From Succinivibrio dextrinosolvens (lineage in GTDB: Bacteria; Pseudomonadota; Gammaproteobacteria; Enterobacterales; Succinivibrionaceae): 64,000 nucleotides of DNA. How positions within the stretch are numbered: the stretch's first letter is position 1; every line of letters begins with the position of its first letter. The stretch lies in contig NZ_FPAH01000005.1 of assembly GCF_900116345.1 (NCBI RefSeq), positions 44,721 to 108,720 on the forward strand, given 5' to 3'. The translations under genes were made by a program, and so were the position numbers. Below the pieces are notes generated by a model. It searched no databases. It saw only the letters and a program-made list of their open reading frames with translations, and had not been told where the DNA came from. Shown here piece after piece: positions 32,881-43,157 of this stretch.

Positions 32881-33054
32881 ATGTTAGTAATATCACAAAA
32901 GGAAGGGGACAAGCTCGTACTGAGTAGTGGTATTACTATAAGCATTCTTGAAGTAAAATCTGGAAAGGTTCGTCTGGGAATTGATGCTCCTAAGGAAGTT
33001 GAAATCAGACGAGTTTCACAAAAAGAAAATACTTCAGACAAAAGCCATAAATAA
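32881..33054 (+). CDS. csrA: Carbon storage regulator CsrA (divergent)
   Basis: A 57-codon ORF directly after alaS, as in E. coli. The core VKSGKVRLGIDAPKEVEIRR matches CsrA, including Arg44. The N-terminal strand, however, reads MLVISQKEGDKLV where E. coli has MLILTRRVGE: Leu4 is Ile and Arg6 is Gln, both positions known to contact RNA. The protein should still form the swapped beta dimer and bind GGA-containing leaders, but its affinity or specificity may differ. The ribosome binding site is weak (TAGG, partly in the alaS stop), suggesting translational coupling. Confidence 0.88.
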   Translation: MLVISQKEGDKLVLSSGITISILEVKSGKVRLGIDAPKEVEIRRVSQKENTSDKSHK

Positions 33055-33065
33055 GCCACTTAACT

Positions 33066-33110
33066 ACTATCAATGCCTTGAGGTTCAAAAAAACTCTTGA
33101 CATTGATAGT
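33066..33110. repeat. 10-bp inverted repeat over the tRNA-Ser promoter
   Basis: ACTATCAATG (33066-33075) and CATTGATAGT (33101-33110) form a perfect inverted repeat separated by 25 bases. The right arm overlaps the -35 element of the tRNA-Ser promoter. It could be a csrA 3' structure or an operator. Confidence 0.5.
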
Positions 33111-33125
33111 CAAAAATCAGATACT
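33097..33125 (+). promoter_or_regulatory. Promoter of tRNA-Ser
   Basis: TTGACA (33097-33102), 17 bases, GATACT (33120-33125), about 20 bases before the mature tRNA-Ser 5' end. Confidence 0.55.
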
Positions 33126-33145
33126 ATGTCTCGCTTAATTTCAGC

Positions 33146-33240
33146 GGATAGATGACCGAGAGGCTGAAGGTACTCCCCTGCTAAGGGAGCATACGACTAT
33201 AAAGGTTGTATCGAGGGTTCGAATCCCTCTCTATCCGCCA
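33146..33240 (+). tRNA. tRNA-Ser(GCT)
   Basis: A 95-base class II tRNA. Acceptor arms GGATAGA and TCTATCC pair, the anticodon loop is CTGCTAA (anticodon GCT), the T loop is GGTTCGAATCC, a long variable arm is present, and CCA is encoded. It matches the serV position downstream of csrA in E. coli. Confidence 0.95.
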
Positions 33241-33275
33241 CTCAGATTAGATTGAAAAAAAGAAATTAATTTTTC

Positions 33276-33303
33276 TTGCAAAATCGAAATCTGGTGATAT
33301 AAT
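33276..33303 (+). promoter_or_regulatory. Strong promoter of the tRNA-Arg pair
   Basis: TTGCAA, 16 bases, TATAAT with an extended -10 TGA; a GC-containing discriminator (GCGACG) follows. It lies 28 bases before the first tRNA-Arg. Confidence 0.75.
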
Positions 33304-33330
33304 TTTGCGACGTAAGTAACACTTTTGGTT

Positions 33331-33407
33331 GCACTTGTAGCTCAGCTGGATAGAGTAATCGGCTACGAACCGATCGGTCAGGGGTTCGAATCCCTTCAAG
33401 TGCGCCA
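33331..33407 (+). tRNA. tRNA-Arg(ACG), copy 1
   Basis: 77 bases with encoded CCA. Acceptor GCACTTG/CAAGTGC pairs, the anticodon loop is CTACGAA (ACG, read as ICG after deamination), and the T loop is GGTTCGAATCC. Corresponds to the argV cluster after serV. Confidence 0.95.
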
Positions 33408-33437
33408 CTCCAAAAGTTAACTTATTTTTCCAAGCAC

Positions 33438-33514
33438 GCACTTGTAGCTCAGCTGGATAGAGTAATCGGCTACGAACCGATCGGTCAGGGGTTCGAATCC
33501 CTTCAAGTGCGCCA
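33438..33514 (+). tRNA. tRNA-Arg(ACG), copy 2
   Basis: Identical in all 77 bases to the first copy 30 bp upstream; almost certainly co-transcribed with it. Tandem ACG arginine tRNAs are also found at this place in E. coli. Confidence 0.95.
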
Positions 33515-33630
33515 CTCCTTCTTTCTCAATTTCCAAATTAATTTTCCAACTGTTTTAAATTTTGCCTTAAAATATTCGAGCAGTAGAAAAACAATCTATT
33601 ACTAATATTTCAATTTAAACTGGATTTGTA

Positions 33631-35082
33631 ATGGCAAAGAATAACTCTCAGGATGAACTTTCCGTATACAAGGAACCTCCTAAAAATTTAGAGGCAGAGC
33701 ACAATTTTCTTGGCTCAATCATTCTTGATGGCTCTTTACTGGAAAAAGTTCGTGAAACAGTTGGTATGCTAGATGTTTCTGAATTCTCCAGTTCTAAAAA
33801 TCAGGTCGTTTACGAGGAAATTCTTTCAAGAGCTGCCACTTCAGATGATTTTAATGTTACTGTCCTCTGTGCGGAACTTGAGCGAAAGGGCAGATTAGCT
33901 GATGCCGGTGGTATGGTCTATATTGCTGGTCTTACTGAGCTTACCGGTCCGAGTGCAGCTGTCAGTGAATACGCAAAGATCATTCGTGACACATCTAGAC
34001 GTCGTCGTCTGATTAAGGTTTCAGAACATATTGAGAAAATCTGCTACAGTCCTAATGGTCTTACTGTAGATGAAATTTACGATGAAGCTCAGGGCCTGAT
34101 ATTCAAACTAGCTGAGTCAAATACATCTGTTGATGAAGGTCCTGTACCTATGACAACAGTTGCCCTCAATCTTATCAAGAAGATTCATGATGACGTTGAT
34201 TTGGGCAAAAAGATGAATGGTGTTGCCTCAGGCTTTACAGAGCTTGATGAGATTACGCAGGGCTTCAGACCAGGAACCTTTAATATTATTGCAGCACGTC
34301 CTGGTGTGGGAAAAACCTCTTTTGCAATGAATATCGTTTCAAACATTGCAATGAATGTCGATGAACACAGACCTGCTCTGGTGTTTTCTCTGGAAATGCC
34401 TGCAAATGAAATTGCTATGCGTCTGATTTCATCTTTTGGAAGAGTTCCTGGAAAAGATCTTGCTGCAGGTAGGGTAAGCGCGGAACAGTGGCGTGATATT
34501 ATCCGTAAGGTAAAATTACTTACAGAATCAGATGGAAACGGTAATGATCGCGTAAAACTGTATATTGATGACGGTTCAGATCTAACTCCTCTGGAATTAC
34601 GCTCAAGAGCAAGAAAGATTGCGGCTGAGAATGGCGGTTTATCCTGTATTATGATTGACTATATTCAGCTTATGAGAGGTCAGTCAAAACATGACAACCG
34701 TTCACAGGAAGTTGGTGAGATTTCAAGATCATTAAAACAGCTGTCAAAGGAGCTTGAGGTTCCGATTTTTGCTTTGGCTCAGCTAAACCGTGATGTTGAG
34801 GCTAGAAAGGATCACCGTCCAATGAACTCTGATTTACGTGAATCAGGCTCTCTTGAGCAGGATGCCGATATGATTATGTTTATTGACAGAGACGTAAATC
34901 GTGGTGAAAACAGTGATGACTCAAAAGCCACTCTGATTATCGGTAAAAACAGAAGCGGTGCTACTGCGGATATTGAGCTGCAGTTCCAGGGCGCCTATAC
35001 AACCTTCTATGATAAGGCCAACTATATTGCAACTGATGATGACGTACCTCTTCCTGAGGATGATTACTATCAGAGACAGTAA
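33631..35082 (+). CDS. dnaB: Replicative DNA helicase DnaB
   Basis: 483 residues. N-terminal DnaG-interaction domain (PPKNLEAEHNFLGSIILD), then the RecA-like helicase domain with Walker A ARPGVGKTSFAMN, Walker B SCIMIDYIQLM and the arginine-finger region. It is the hexameric fork helicase. dnaB-alr adjacency is the E. coli arrangement. Confidence 0.98.
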   Translation: MAKNNSQDELSVYKEPPKNLEAEHNFLGSIILDGSLLEKVRETVGMLDVSEFSSSKNQVVYEEILSRAATSDDFNVTVLCAELERKGRLADAGGMVYIAGLTELTGPSAAVSEYAKIIRDTSRRRRLIKVSEHIEKICYSPNGLTVDEIYDEAQGLIFKLAESNTSVDEGPVPMTTVALNLIKKIHDDVDLGKKMNGVASGFTELDEITQGFRPGTFNIIAARPGVGKTSFAMNIVSNIAMNVDEHRPALVFSLEMPANEIAMRLISSFGRVPGKDLAAGRVSAEQWRDIIRKVKLLTESDGNGNDRVKLYIDDGSDLTPLELRSRARKIAAENGGLSCIMIDYIQLMRGQSKHDNRSQEVGEISRSLKQLSKELEVPIFALAQLNRDVEARKDHRPMNSDLRESGSLEQDADMIMFIDRDVNRGENSDDSKATLIIGKNRSGATADIELQFQGAYTTFYDKANYIATDDDVPLPEDDYYQRQ

Positions 35083-35103
35083 TGTCAATAAGGAATAACA
35101 AAC

Positions 35104-36186
35104 ATGGAAAGCGTAACTGCTTTAATTGACAAGCAGGCATTGATACACAATATAAAAGTAATCAAGGATAAAGCTAAAGATTCAAAAGTAATTGCTGTTA
35201 TCAAGGCGAATGCCTATGGTCATGGCGCTATCGCTGTAGCAAATGCCTTAAAGGATAAAGTTGAAGGTTTTGCTGTTGCAAGAATCGGCGAAGCAATGGA
35301 TTTACGTCGTGATGGAATAAAAAATCCAATTTTTCTTCTGGAAGGCTTTTATAACGACGATGATCTTCCTTTTATCTCTAAATATGATTTATACACTGCT
35401 GTAAATACAATGGAGCAGGTTGAGGCAATTGAGAGAGTTTCTTTTTCAAAGCCAATACATGTATGGATTCAGGTTGATATCGGAATGCATCGTTTAGGCT
35501 CAAATGATAAGGCTACGATTGCCAAGATAAAATCTCGTCTTGAAAAGTGCGACAAGGTTATAAAACCTCTGGGGCTTTTATCTCACCTATCTGTTGCAGA
35601 TACCCCTGCTGAGTTTGAATACAACAAGACTCAGATTTCTAATTTCTTTGATTTTGCAAAGGACATTCAGGGAGATCTGTGTCTTACAAACTCTGCCGGA
35701 ATCTTTGACTGGCAGAATTCACATACCCAGTGGATTCGTCCTGGTATTGTCATGTATGGTATCTCTCCATTTGAAGACAGAACCGGAGAGGATCTCGGAT
35801 TAAAGCCTGTTATGACCTTAAAGAGTAATCTTATTGCAATAAATAAGGTTAAGAAGGGAGATAAGATTGGTTATGGCGCCTATTATGTGGCAGATAAGGA
35901 TACTACAATCGGTATTGTTTCCTGTGGCTACGGCGATGGCTATCCTCGTACTGCACCTAACGGAACTCCTGTTCTTATCAATGGCCGTTATGTAAAGACT
36001 GCAGGTCATGTCTGCATGGATATGCTGTTTGTGGATTTAGGCGAGAACTGTACTGATAAGGTTGGAGATGAGGTTATCCTATGGGGAAAGGGATTACCTG
36101 TGGAGAAAATTTCAGCACTGTGCAATACGATTCCTTATGAGCTGATCTGTCACGTAATGCCTAGAGTGGAATTTGTATTTGGCTAG
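35104..36186 (+). CDS. alr: Alanine racemase
   Basis: 360 residues. Lys34 in VIKANAYGHG is the PLP Schiff-base lysine; the second catalytic residue is the Tyr in the KIGYGAYYVA segment. It interconverts L- and D-alanine for peptidoglycan. Starts 21 bp after dnaB; a stem-loop follows the stop. Confidence 0.97.
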   Translation: MESVTALIDKQALIHNIKVIKDKAKDSKVIAVIKANAYGHGAIAVANALKDKVEGFAVARIGEAMDLRRDGIKNPIFLLEGFYNDDDLPFISKYDLYTAVNTMEQVEAIERVSFSKPIHVWIQVDIGMHRLGSNDKATIAKIKSRLEKCDKVIKPLGLLSHLSVADTPAEFEYNKTQISNFFDFAKDIQGDLCLTNSAGIFDWQNSHTQWIRPGIVMYGISPFEDRTGEDLGLKPVMTLKSNLIAINKVKKGDKIGYGAYYVADKDTTIGIVSCGYGDGYPRTAPNGTPVLINGRYVKTAGHVCMDMLFVDLGENCTDKVGDEVILWGKGLPVEKISALCNTIPYELICHVMPRVEFVFG

Positions 36187-36191
36187 ATGCA

Positions 36192-36217
36192 ATACCGCGA
36201 GGAAGAGCTCGCGGTAT
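36192..36217 (+). terminator. Stem-loop after alr
   Basis: ATACCGCGAG/CTCGCGGTAT is a perfect GC-rich 10-bp stem with 6-base loop, followed by a weak T-containing stretch (ATTCCAATTCTTT). It separates alr from the convergent Maf-like gene. Confidence 0.65.
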
Positions 36218-36246
36218 ATTCCAATTCTTTGCAACAATAGATAATC

Positions 36247-38397
36247 TTACTGAGTTTTTTTTACGAACTTCTTTAATGGGTCATCGTATTTTCGGGCCAT
36301 CAGATTCATATCTGGAGGAAAAGCTGTAGCTTTGCAGTTTGGCATGTCTTTTCCTACAAGATTGTTCGAATAATACTTACGGTGTTCTCCCATAATATAA
36401 TCAGGGAACTTATTAAATACATCCTGTGCTTCTACCAGGAAACCCTGTATTACTTCGACCATTTCAGATACGGCAATAAGACATTTCTTTTCATCTTCAG
36501 AGCCATAAATAGCGTGTACAAGCATTATGAAGAAAGATTGCAAGCTTCCTTCTATTAAACATGCATAAAATAGATCATCGCTATGTCTTTTATTCTGGAT
36601 AAAGCGAGATATCTTCATCAGTTGTACGACTAGATCTTTTCTATTTTCATACTTCAGCTTTTTAAGCATAAGAAGAATGTCATTGCATATTTCTGCAAAT
36701 CTAGGTTTTGAAATAAGTTTTTGTATTTTTTCTTCTGTAATATCTATTTCAGCCGTTTTTTCGTGTTTTATAAATTCATGGAATTTTACTTTATCAATTT
36801 CTGTTAGCGAATTGAATAATTCGAACAGACTTTCTGAATGAGTTGGCTTAGTGTTTTCAATAAAAATACCATCTGAACAGTTGCAACAGGAAACTGATGG
36901 ATTTTGGGCTAACAAGGTTCCAATATTTTTTCCTGATCTATAGAAGAGCATATTTGTTAGAGTTTCTTCTCTGAAGTTTCCTCTGGCTTTTGAGTTGATA
37001 CAGTAGGCACCACCCTTATCAGGGACTCCATGTTCATTATATAGAGTGGTATTTCCTGCATGGTTTTCCTGTTGCTCGCTGACTTTTCCGCAGTCAATTC
37101 CAAAAAGATACAGGTTATTAAAGCCAAGATAAACAGCTCCTGATACTCCGCAATTTGACACAAATGGATTTGATAAGGAGCAGCCTTGAAGCCAGTCTAA
37201 CTCACCGGTATTTTGTTTAATGTATGGAATCAATGGTTCGTTTTCTTTAACAAATAAAGCAGAGTCCTTAAAATAATCAAAAGTATATGGATGGCATACG
37301 TTAGTAGATATTATGATTAGATTATTTAAAAACTCTTTGTCTGGTATAGCCTGAAGTGCCTGAGCAATCACGGGGGTTCTCTCTGTACAGGCGTATAAAT
37401 CAGGCTTTATTCCAGAATGATAGAGTGTGTCAAGTGCGGTTCCGCATGCAATAATTATAGCTTTATCCTGATTTTTTCTGATAAAAGCAAGATCGTTATC
37501 TAAAGATGGTCCTGAACCTATGATGAATACTGGCAGATTCTTGTACTCACCTAGTTCTACGTGTTTTTTTACAAATTTCCTATGGGCCTGTATTGCTTTA
37601 ATTGAGTGGCAACAGCCAAAGAAAGTATCATCAAAAAAACCGGAACGAAAAAGAATGGTCTTATAGTCCAAAAGATTATTCAAAATACTTAGACTTCCTT
37701 CGTTGTAGGAGTGAATAATCATTAGTCTGCTATTAAGCAGAAATTCTCCGTTTTTTATGCCTATTTCTTCAATTTGACTTAGAAGGTTGTCAGTCTGACC
37801 TAATATTAGGTTAAAGGAAAAATCATTCTGAAAGATATATTCAAGCAGATTGGCCCAGTCAAATGTATGTAAAGAGGCAAAGAAAACGTCTTGATCAGGT
37901 TCAATCAGGATTGTGTTGCAGATCTCCAGTCTCTCGAATAAATCTGCTAAGTGATATCCAAGGCCAACTCCGATAATCATGCAACTTGCAACAGAGCCTG
38001 TTTTAAGAGGAGAGATTTCATTGACAAAAGCATTCTGAGAATCAATTTCAACCAATCTGTTTAGGTATCTGAAGGAAAACTGCCCAAAAGGATCATATTG
38101 AGGAGGGTATTTATCAGACTGTATATTAACTTTCTCTAATTCACTAATAATCTGTTTTTTGCAGTACTCTATAGGATCTTCTGGATAAAATGGTTTGTTT
38201 GAATCTCCAAAGGATACGTTAGGCGTTCCTGCCTCAGAATAAAAAAAACTGATATTCTTGGTTGGTTTGTATGACTTGAATTTTGCTGCAATATCAGGAA
38301 AGTATTTCTCAAATGTTTGAATATTTTCAGAGAATCTTGTCAAAAGAAAATCTGAGATGTTGTCGTTTTGAATATTATTGTTTGTATCCATATTCAT
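36247..38397 (-). CDS. Maf-like DUF115 protein, paralogue 1
   Basis: 716 residues. The central DUF115/MAF_flag10 domain starts near residue 290 with VFIIGSGPSLDNDLAFIRKN and includes IIIACGTALDTLYHSGIKPDLY, then a LYLFGIDCG segment. The N-terminal third contains FGQFSFRYLNR, CMIIGVGLGYHL and IEPDQDVFFASL, shared with the two paralogues at 56-60 kb. Related Maf proteins in Campylobacter, Helicobacter and Aeromonas transfer nonulosonic sugars to flagellin, so a glycosyltransferase role is likely but no flagellar or sugar-biosynthesis gene is in view. It shows no signal peptide or membrane segment and appears cytoplasmic. It is a solitary gene between alr and nadC. Confidence 0.8.
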   Translation of the reverse strand: MNMDTNNNIQNDNISDFLLTRFSENIQTFEKYFPDIAAKFKSYKPTKNISFFYSEAGTPNVSFGDSNKPFYPEDPIEYCKKQIISELEKVNIQSDKYPPQYDPFGQFSFRYLNRLVEIDSQNAFVNEISPLKTGSVASCMIIGVGLGYHLADLFERLEICNTILIEPDQDVFFASLHTFDWANLLEYIFQNDFSFNLILGQTDNLLSQIEEIGIKNGEFLLNSRLMIIHSYNEGSLSILNNLLDYKTILFRSGFFDDTFFGCCHSIKAIQAHRKFVKKHVELGEYKNLPVFIIGSGPSLDNDLAFIRKNQDKAIIIACGTALDTLYHSGIKPDLYACTERTPVIAQALQAIPDKEFLNNLIIISTNVCHPYTFDYFKDSALFVKENEPLIPYIKQNTGELDWLQGCSLSNPFVSNCGVSGAVYLGFNNLYLFGIDCGKVSEQQENHAGNTTLYNEHGVPDKGGAYCINSKARGNFREETLTNMLFYRSGKNIGTLLAQNPSVSCCNCSDGIFIENTKPTHSESLFELFNSLTEIDKVKFHEFIKHEKTAEIDITEEKIQKLISKPRFAEICNDILLMLKKLKYENRKDLVVQLMKISRFIQNKRHSDDLFYACLIEGSLQSFFIMLVHAIYGSEDEKKCLIAVSEMVEVIQGFLVEAQDVFNKFPDYIMGEHRKYYSNNLVGKDMPNCKATAFPPDMNLMARKYDDPLKKFVKKTQ

Positions 38398-38525
38398 TTG
38401 AAGATTATCCTGAGTTCAATTGATACACGTCTAATGCTATGTTTAGCATATCGAGATTTTAGAGTAAAAAAAGACTTTTAAGATGTGAGGGGAGGGTCAA
38501 GATTTAGTTTGAATTATAGTTTGAA

Positions 38526-38559
38526 TAAAAAAAACAGAGTCCCTGATGACAGAGACTCT
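38526..38559 (-). terminator. Intrinsic terminator of nadC
   Basis: Read on the minus strand, a 10-bp stem with one mismatch (AGAGTCTCTG / CAGGGACTCT, loop TCAT) is followed by GTTTTTTTT. Confidence 0.9.
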
Positions 38560-38571
38560 ATTGTTTGAATC

Positions 38572-39429
<858 letters not shown>

Positions 39430-39563
39430 CTAGTAGTAAATTTTTTTCTAGTAATAATAGCACATTCTTTGTTTAGGGTAATTTCTGCCCTTTGTTCTAT
39501 GGTATTTTTTGCGCCAAAAAAATACACGAAAATGTGACAAAGACTGCACATGCGCTTTGTTTT

Positions 39564-39572
39564 TGATATAAT
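39564..39572 (+). promoter_or_regulatory. Extended -10 promoter of prfB
   Basis: TGA TATAAT lies about 38 bases before the prfB GTG; no convincing -35. Confidence 0.5.
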
Positions 39573-39609
39573 CGAAACTTAATTTACTTTAATTGTGAGA
39601 GATAAAAAC

Positions 39610-40708
39610 GTGTTAGAAACAATCTCTATTGAAGATCAGGTTGAAGCTCTTAAACAGAGAGCTGATGCATTAAGGGGGTACCTTTGACCTTCAGACTAAG
39701 AGAGAACGTCTTGAAGAAGTTAATGGACTGCTAGAAGATCCCAAGTTATGGGATGACCCTCAGAAGGCACAGGAACTTGGAAAAGAAAGACAGTCATTAG
39801 AAACTGTTGTAAAAAATTTTGACAATCTGTATCAGGGATTCGATGATCTTTTGACCTTGGATGAAATGGCAAAAGAGGAGAATTCTGCTGAACTCGCTGA
39901 AGAAGCTAATGCTGAAGCTCAAAGATTGGAAGCTGCTTTGGAAAGACTGGAAATTGAAAGAATGTTTTCAGGTCCAAACGATAATGATCCTTGTTATATG
40001 GATATTCAGTCTGGTTCAGGTGGTACCGAAGCTCAGGACTGGGCTGAAATGGTCATGCGCATGTACGTTAAGTTCGGTGAAAAGCATGGCTTTACTGTTA
40101 CTGTTACAGAATTGTCTGAAGGTGAAGTTGCCGGAATAAAATCAGCGACTTTACGCTTTGAGGGAGATCATGCCTACGGCTGGTTCAGAACCGAAACCGG
40201 AGTACACCGTTTAGTCAGAAAATCTCCTTTTGATTCAAATAATCGCAGACATACTTCATTCTGTTCTGCTTATGTTTATCCTGAGGTTGATGACAATATT
40301 GAAATTGAAATCAATCCTGCTGACTTAAGAACAGATGTTTACAGAGCATCAGGTGCTGGCGGACAGCACATTAACAAGACAGAATCTGCAGTACGTATAA
40401 CACATATTCCAACCGGAATTGTTGTTTCCTGTCAGAATGAACGTTCTCAGTTTCAGAACCGTGATCAGGCAATGAAACAGTTAAGAGCAAGACTGTATAC
40501 CCTTGAGCTTGAAAAGAGAATGAGTGTTCAGAAGGAAATTGAAGACAGCAAGTCAGATATCGGCTGGGGCTCTCAGATTCGCTCCTATGTTCTTGATGAT
40601 GCCCGTATCAAGGATTTACGTACAGGAGTAGAGTGTCGCGATACAACAAAAGTGTTGAATGGCGATCTGGATCAGTTTATTGAAGCAAGTTTAAAGTCAG
40701 GACTTTAG
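39610..40708 (+). CDS. prfB: Peptide chain release factor 2 (programmed +1 frameshift)
   Basis: The product is 365 residues, the E. coli length, made by joining 39610-39684 to 39686-40708. The first 25 codons (GTG start, [10 protein letters not shown]...ALRGYL) end at an in-frame TGA (39685-39687). The site has the classical elements: AGGGGG as internal Shine-Dalgarno (39673-39678), then TAC CTT TGA C, where the ribosome slips from CTT into the +1 frame. Decoding motif SPF is at residues 205-207 and GGQ at 250-252; residue 246 is Ala, the common and more active form. RF2 reads UAA and UGA, so low RF2 favours the shift (autoregulation). lysS follows, as in E. coli. Confidence 0.95.
39673..39688 (+). 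promoter_or_regulatory. prfB recoding site
   Basis: AGGGGG TAC CTT TGA C: SD-like stimulator, slippery CTT and slow UGA followed by C, the least efficient stop context. Identical in all key bases to the E. coli site except TAC for TAT. Confidence 0.93.
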
Positions 40709-40732
40709 ACTTAGAAATTTAGGAAAGTGAAA

Positions 40733-42253
40733 ATGGCACAAGAAAACATTGGCTCTGCAGAGTCTTTAAACAATGTAATGCAGGATCGTAGAGATAAGCT
40801 GAATGCTCTTCGTGAAAAAGGTCAGGCATACCCAAATGATTTCCGTAGAGATGCATTCTCATCAGATATCATTAAAGCATGTGCAGATAAAGACAATGAA
40901 GTTCTGGAGAAAGAACAGAATACTTATACCATTGCCGGTAGAGTAATGACCCGCCGCATCATGGGTAAAGCAGGTTTTGCCACCATTCAGGATATGGGCG
41001 GAAGAATTCAGATTTATGTTGCAAGAGACAATCTTCCAGAGGGTGTTTACCAGGATGTATTCAAGAAGCTTGATTTAGGCGATATTATCGGTGTTACCGG
41101 TTTTGCCTTCAAGACCAAGACCGGTGAGCTGTCATTACATGTTAGTGCACTGCGTTTACTGGTTAAGGCACTGCGTCCTCTTCCAGAGAAGTTCCATGGT
41201 CTTACCGATCAGGAAGCACGTTGCCGTCAGCGTTATGTTGATCTGATTGCAAATCCAGAATCACGCCGTACCTTTGAGATTCGTACAAAGGTTGTTTCCT
41301 TCATACGTAAATACATGAACGAGCATATGTTCATGGAAGTTGAAACTCCAATGATGCACGTAATTCCAGGCGGTGCAAACGCTAAGCCATTCATTACCCA
41401 TCACAATGCTCTAGATATGGATATGTATCTGCGTATTGCTCCAGAACTATATCTGAAGAGACTTGTTGTTGGCGGTTTTGAGCGCGTATACGAGATTAAC
41501 CGTAACTTCAGAAATGAGGGTATCGACGTTCGCCACAATCCAGAATTCACCATGATGGAATTCTATATGGCATATCATGATTATAAAGATCTGATTGATT
41601 TTACAGAGGATCTTTACAAGAAGATGTCATTAGAGGTTCTAGGTACCACCAAGATTCATTATGGCAAGGAAGGTGAGCCTGGTTTGGATATTGATTTCTC
41701 AAAGTCATTTGACCGTCTGACCATGAAAGAGTCTATCGTTAAGTACGGCAATGGTATCACCATGGCAGATCTTGAGGATGAAGACAAGGCACGTGAGCTT
41801 TGTAAGAAGCATCATATTGAGATTATGAAGGGCTGGACTTTAGGTCACTTTATTACTGCTCTGTTTGATGAGCTGGTTGAAGCAAATCTGCAGCAGCCAA
41901 CCTTTATTACCAGCTATCCTGCTGTAGTATCTCCTTTAGCACGTAGAACTGATGGTGATGAGGAGTTCACTGATCGTTTCGAGTTCTTTATCGGTGGCCG
42001 TGAAATCGGTAACGGCTTCTCTGAGCTGAACGATCCAGATGATCAGGCAGGACGTTTCCGTCAGCAGGCTGAAGCAAAGAATGCCGGTGACGATGAGGCT
42101 ATGTATTACGACGACGATTACATTACCGCAATGCAGTATGGTTTAGCTCCAACTGCAGGTGAGGGTATTGGTATTGACAGAACTGTTATGCTGTTCACCA
42201 ACTGCCACACCATTCGTGATGTAATCCTATTCCCAACATTAAGACGCAATTAG
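40733..42253 (+). CDS. lysS: Lysine--tRNA ligase
   Basis: 506 residues from the ATG at 40733, preferred over an in-frame GTG two codons upstream that lies inside the AGGAAAG ribosome site. The OB anticodon-binding domain occupies ~60-180 ([22 protein letters not shown]) and class II motifs 2 and 3 are [15 protein letters not shown] and GIGIDRTVM. Cotranscribed with prfB (24-bp gap). Confidence 0.97.
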   Translation: MAQENIGSAESLNNVMQDRRDKLNALREKGQAYPNDFRRDAFSSDIIKACADKDNEVLEKEQNTYTIAGRVMTRRIMGKAGFATIQDMGGRIQIYVARDNLPEGVYQDVFKKLDLGDIIGVTGFAFKTKTGELSLHVSALRLLVKALRPLPEKFHGLTDQEARCRQRYVDLIANPESRRTFEIRTKVVSFIRKYMNEHMFMEVETPMMHVIPGGANAKPFITHHNALDMDMYLRIAPELYLKRLVVGGFERVYEINRNFRNEGIDVRHNPEFTMMEFYMAYHDYKDLIDFTEDLYKKMSLEVLGTTKIHYGKEGEPGLDIDFSKSFDRLTMKESIVKYGNGITMADLEDEDKARELCKKHHIEIMKGWTLGHFITALFDELVEANLQQPTFITSYPAVVSPLARRTDGDEEFTDRFEFFIGGREIGNGFSELNDPDDQAGRFRQQAEAKNAGDDEAMYYDDDYITAMQYGLAPTAGEGIGIDRTVMLFTNCHTIRDVILFPTLRRN

Positions 42254-42278
42254 GATTTTTCTTCGGAAGGTGAAGACC

Positions 42279-43157
42279 ATGCAAAAGTATCAGGGCTCAA
42301 TGGTAGCTTTAATTACTCCATTCAAGAATGGAAAGGTTGATTTTGAGGCATTAGAACGTCTGGTTGAGTTTCATGTAAAAAATGGAACCACCTGCATCGT
42401 TGTAACAGGTACTACAGGTGAATGCCCAACATTATCATTTGATGAACATGTTGATGCTATTAAGGCTGTAGTTAACTATGCAAAAGGACGTATTCAGGTT
42501 ATGGCTGGTGCAGGTTCTAACAACCCTGTAGAAGCAATTGCCCTGTCTAATGCAGCTAAAGATGCCGGAGCTGATTGTCTTTTGCATAATGCAGGCTATT
42601 ACAACCGTCCTAATCAGGAAGGTCTGTATGCACACTTCAAGATGGTTCATGATAACACTGATCTTCCAATCTTCCTTTACAACGTACCAGGCCGTACAGT
42701 TGTAAATATCTCATCAGAGCTTGTTGCTAAACTCTCTAAGCTTGAGCGTATTATCGGTATCAAGGATGCTACCGGCAATCTTGAGAGACCTTGGATTGAA
42801 AGAAATCTGATTGATAAGCCTTTTATCTGGCTGTCAGGTGAGGATTCAACTGCTGTTAACTTCAATGTTGCCGGCGGTGTTGGTGTTATTTCTGTAACTG
42901 CAAACGTTGCTCCTGCACTGGTTGCAAAGGTTCAGAACCTAACCCTTGAGAAGAAGTGGGAAGAGGCTGCCGATGAGCATCTGAAGCTTATGACTCTGCA
43001 TAAGCTGATGTTTAAAGAGCCTAGCCCAGCTCCTGCTAAATACGGTGCTTCACTGTTAGGTCTATGTTCTGAAGAATCTCGTCTGCCAATTCTTCCAATT
43101 AGTCAGAGTCTGAGAGAAGAAATCAAGACTCAGATGCAGAAGTTAGAGCTGATTTAA
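42279..43157 (+). CDS. dapA: 4-hydroxy-tetrahydrodipicolinate synthase
   Basis: 292 residues from the ATG at 42279 (GGAAGG 8 bases upstream); an in-frame GTG at 42270 overlaps that site. Lys162 (GIKDATGN) is the Schiff-base lysine and Tyr134 (FLYNVPGRT) the proton relay. It condenses pyruvate with aspartate semialdehyde in the lysine/DAP pathway. The stop overlaps the trmB start (TAATG). Confidence 0.97.
   Translation: MQKYQGSMVALITPFKNGKVDFEALERLVEFHVKNGTTCIVVTGTTGECPTLSFDEHVDAIKAVVNYAKGRIQVMAGAGSNNPVEAIALSNAAKDAGADCLLHNAGYYNRPNQEGLYAHFKMVHDNTDLPIFLYNVPGRTVVNISSELVAKLSKLERIIGIKDATGNLERPWIERNLIDKPFIWLSGEDSTAVNFNVAGGVGVISVTANVAPALVAKVQNLTLEKKWEEAADEHLKLMTLHKLMFKEPSPAPAKYGASLLGLCSEESRLPILPISQSLREEIKTQMQKLELI

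Noticed and set aside
33331..33514. tRNA pair as a prophage or island attachment site
   Set aside because: No integrase or partial tRNA repeat is nearby; the tandem tRNA-Arg copies match the normal arrangement downstream of csrA.
36247..38397. 6-hydroxymethylpterin pyrophosphokinase (MptE) function for the DUF115 protein
   Set aside because: MptE shares the domain but is a short archaeal enzyme; these are over 700 residues with the Maf-type N-terminal region.
39851..40708. A shorter release-factor gene starting at 39851
   Set aside because: The true 5' part lies upstream in another frame and is joined by the programmed frameshift; full length then equals that of known RF2.
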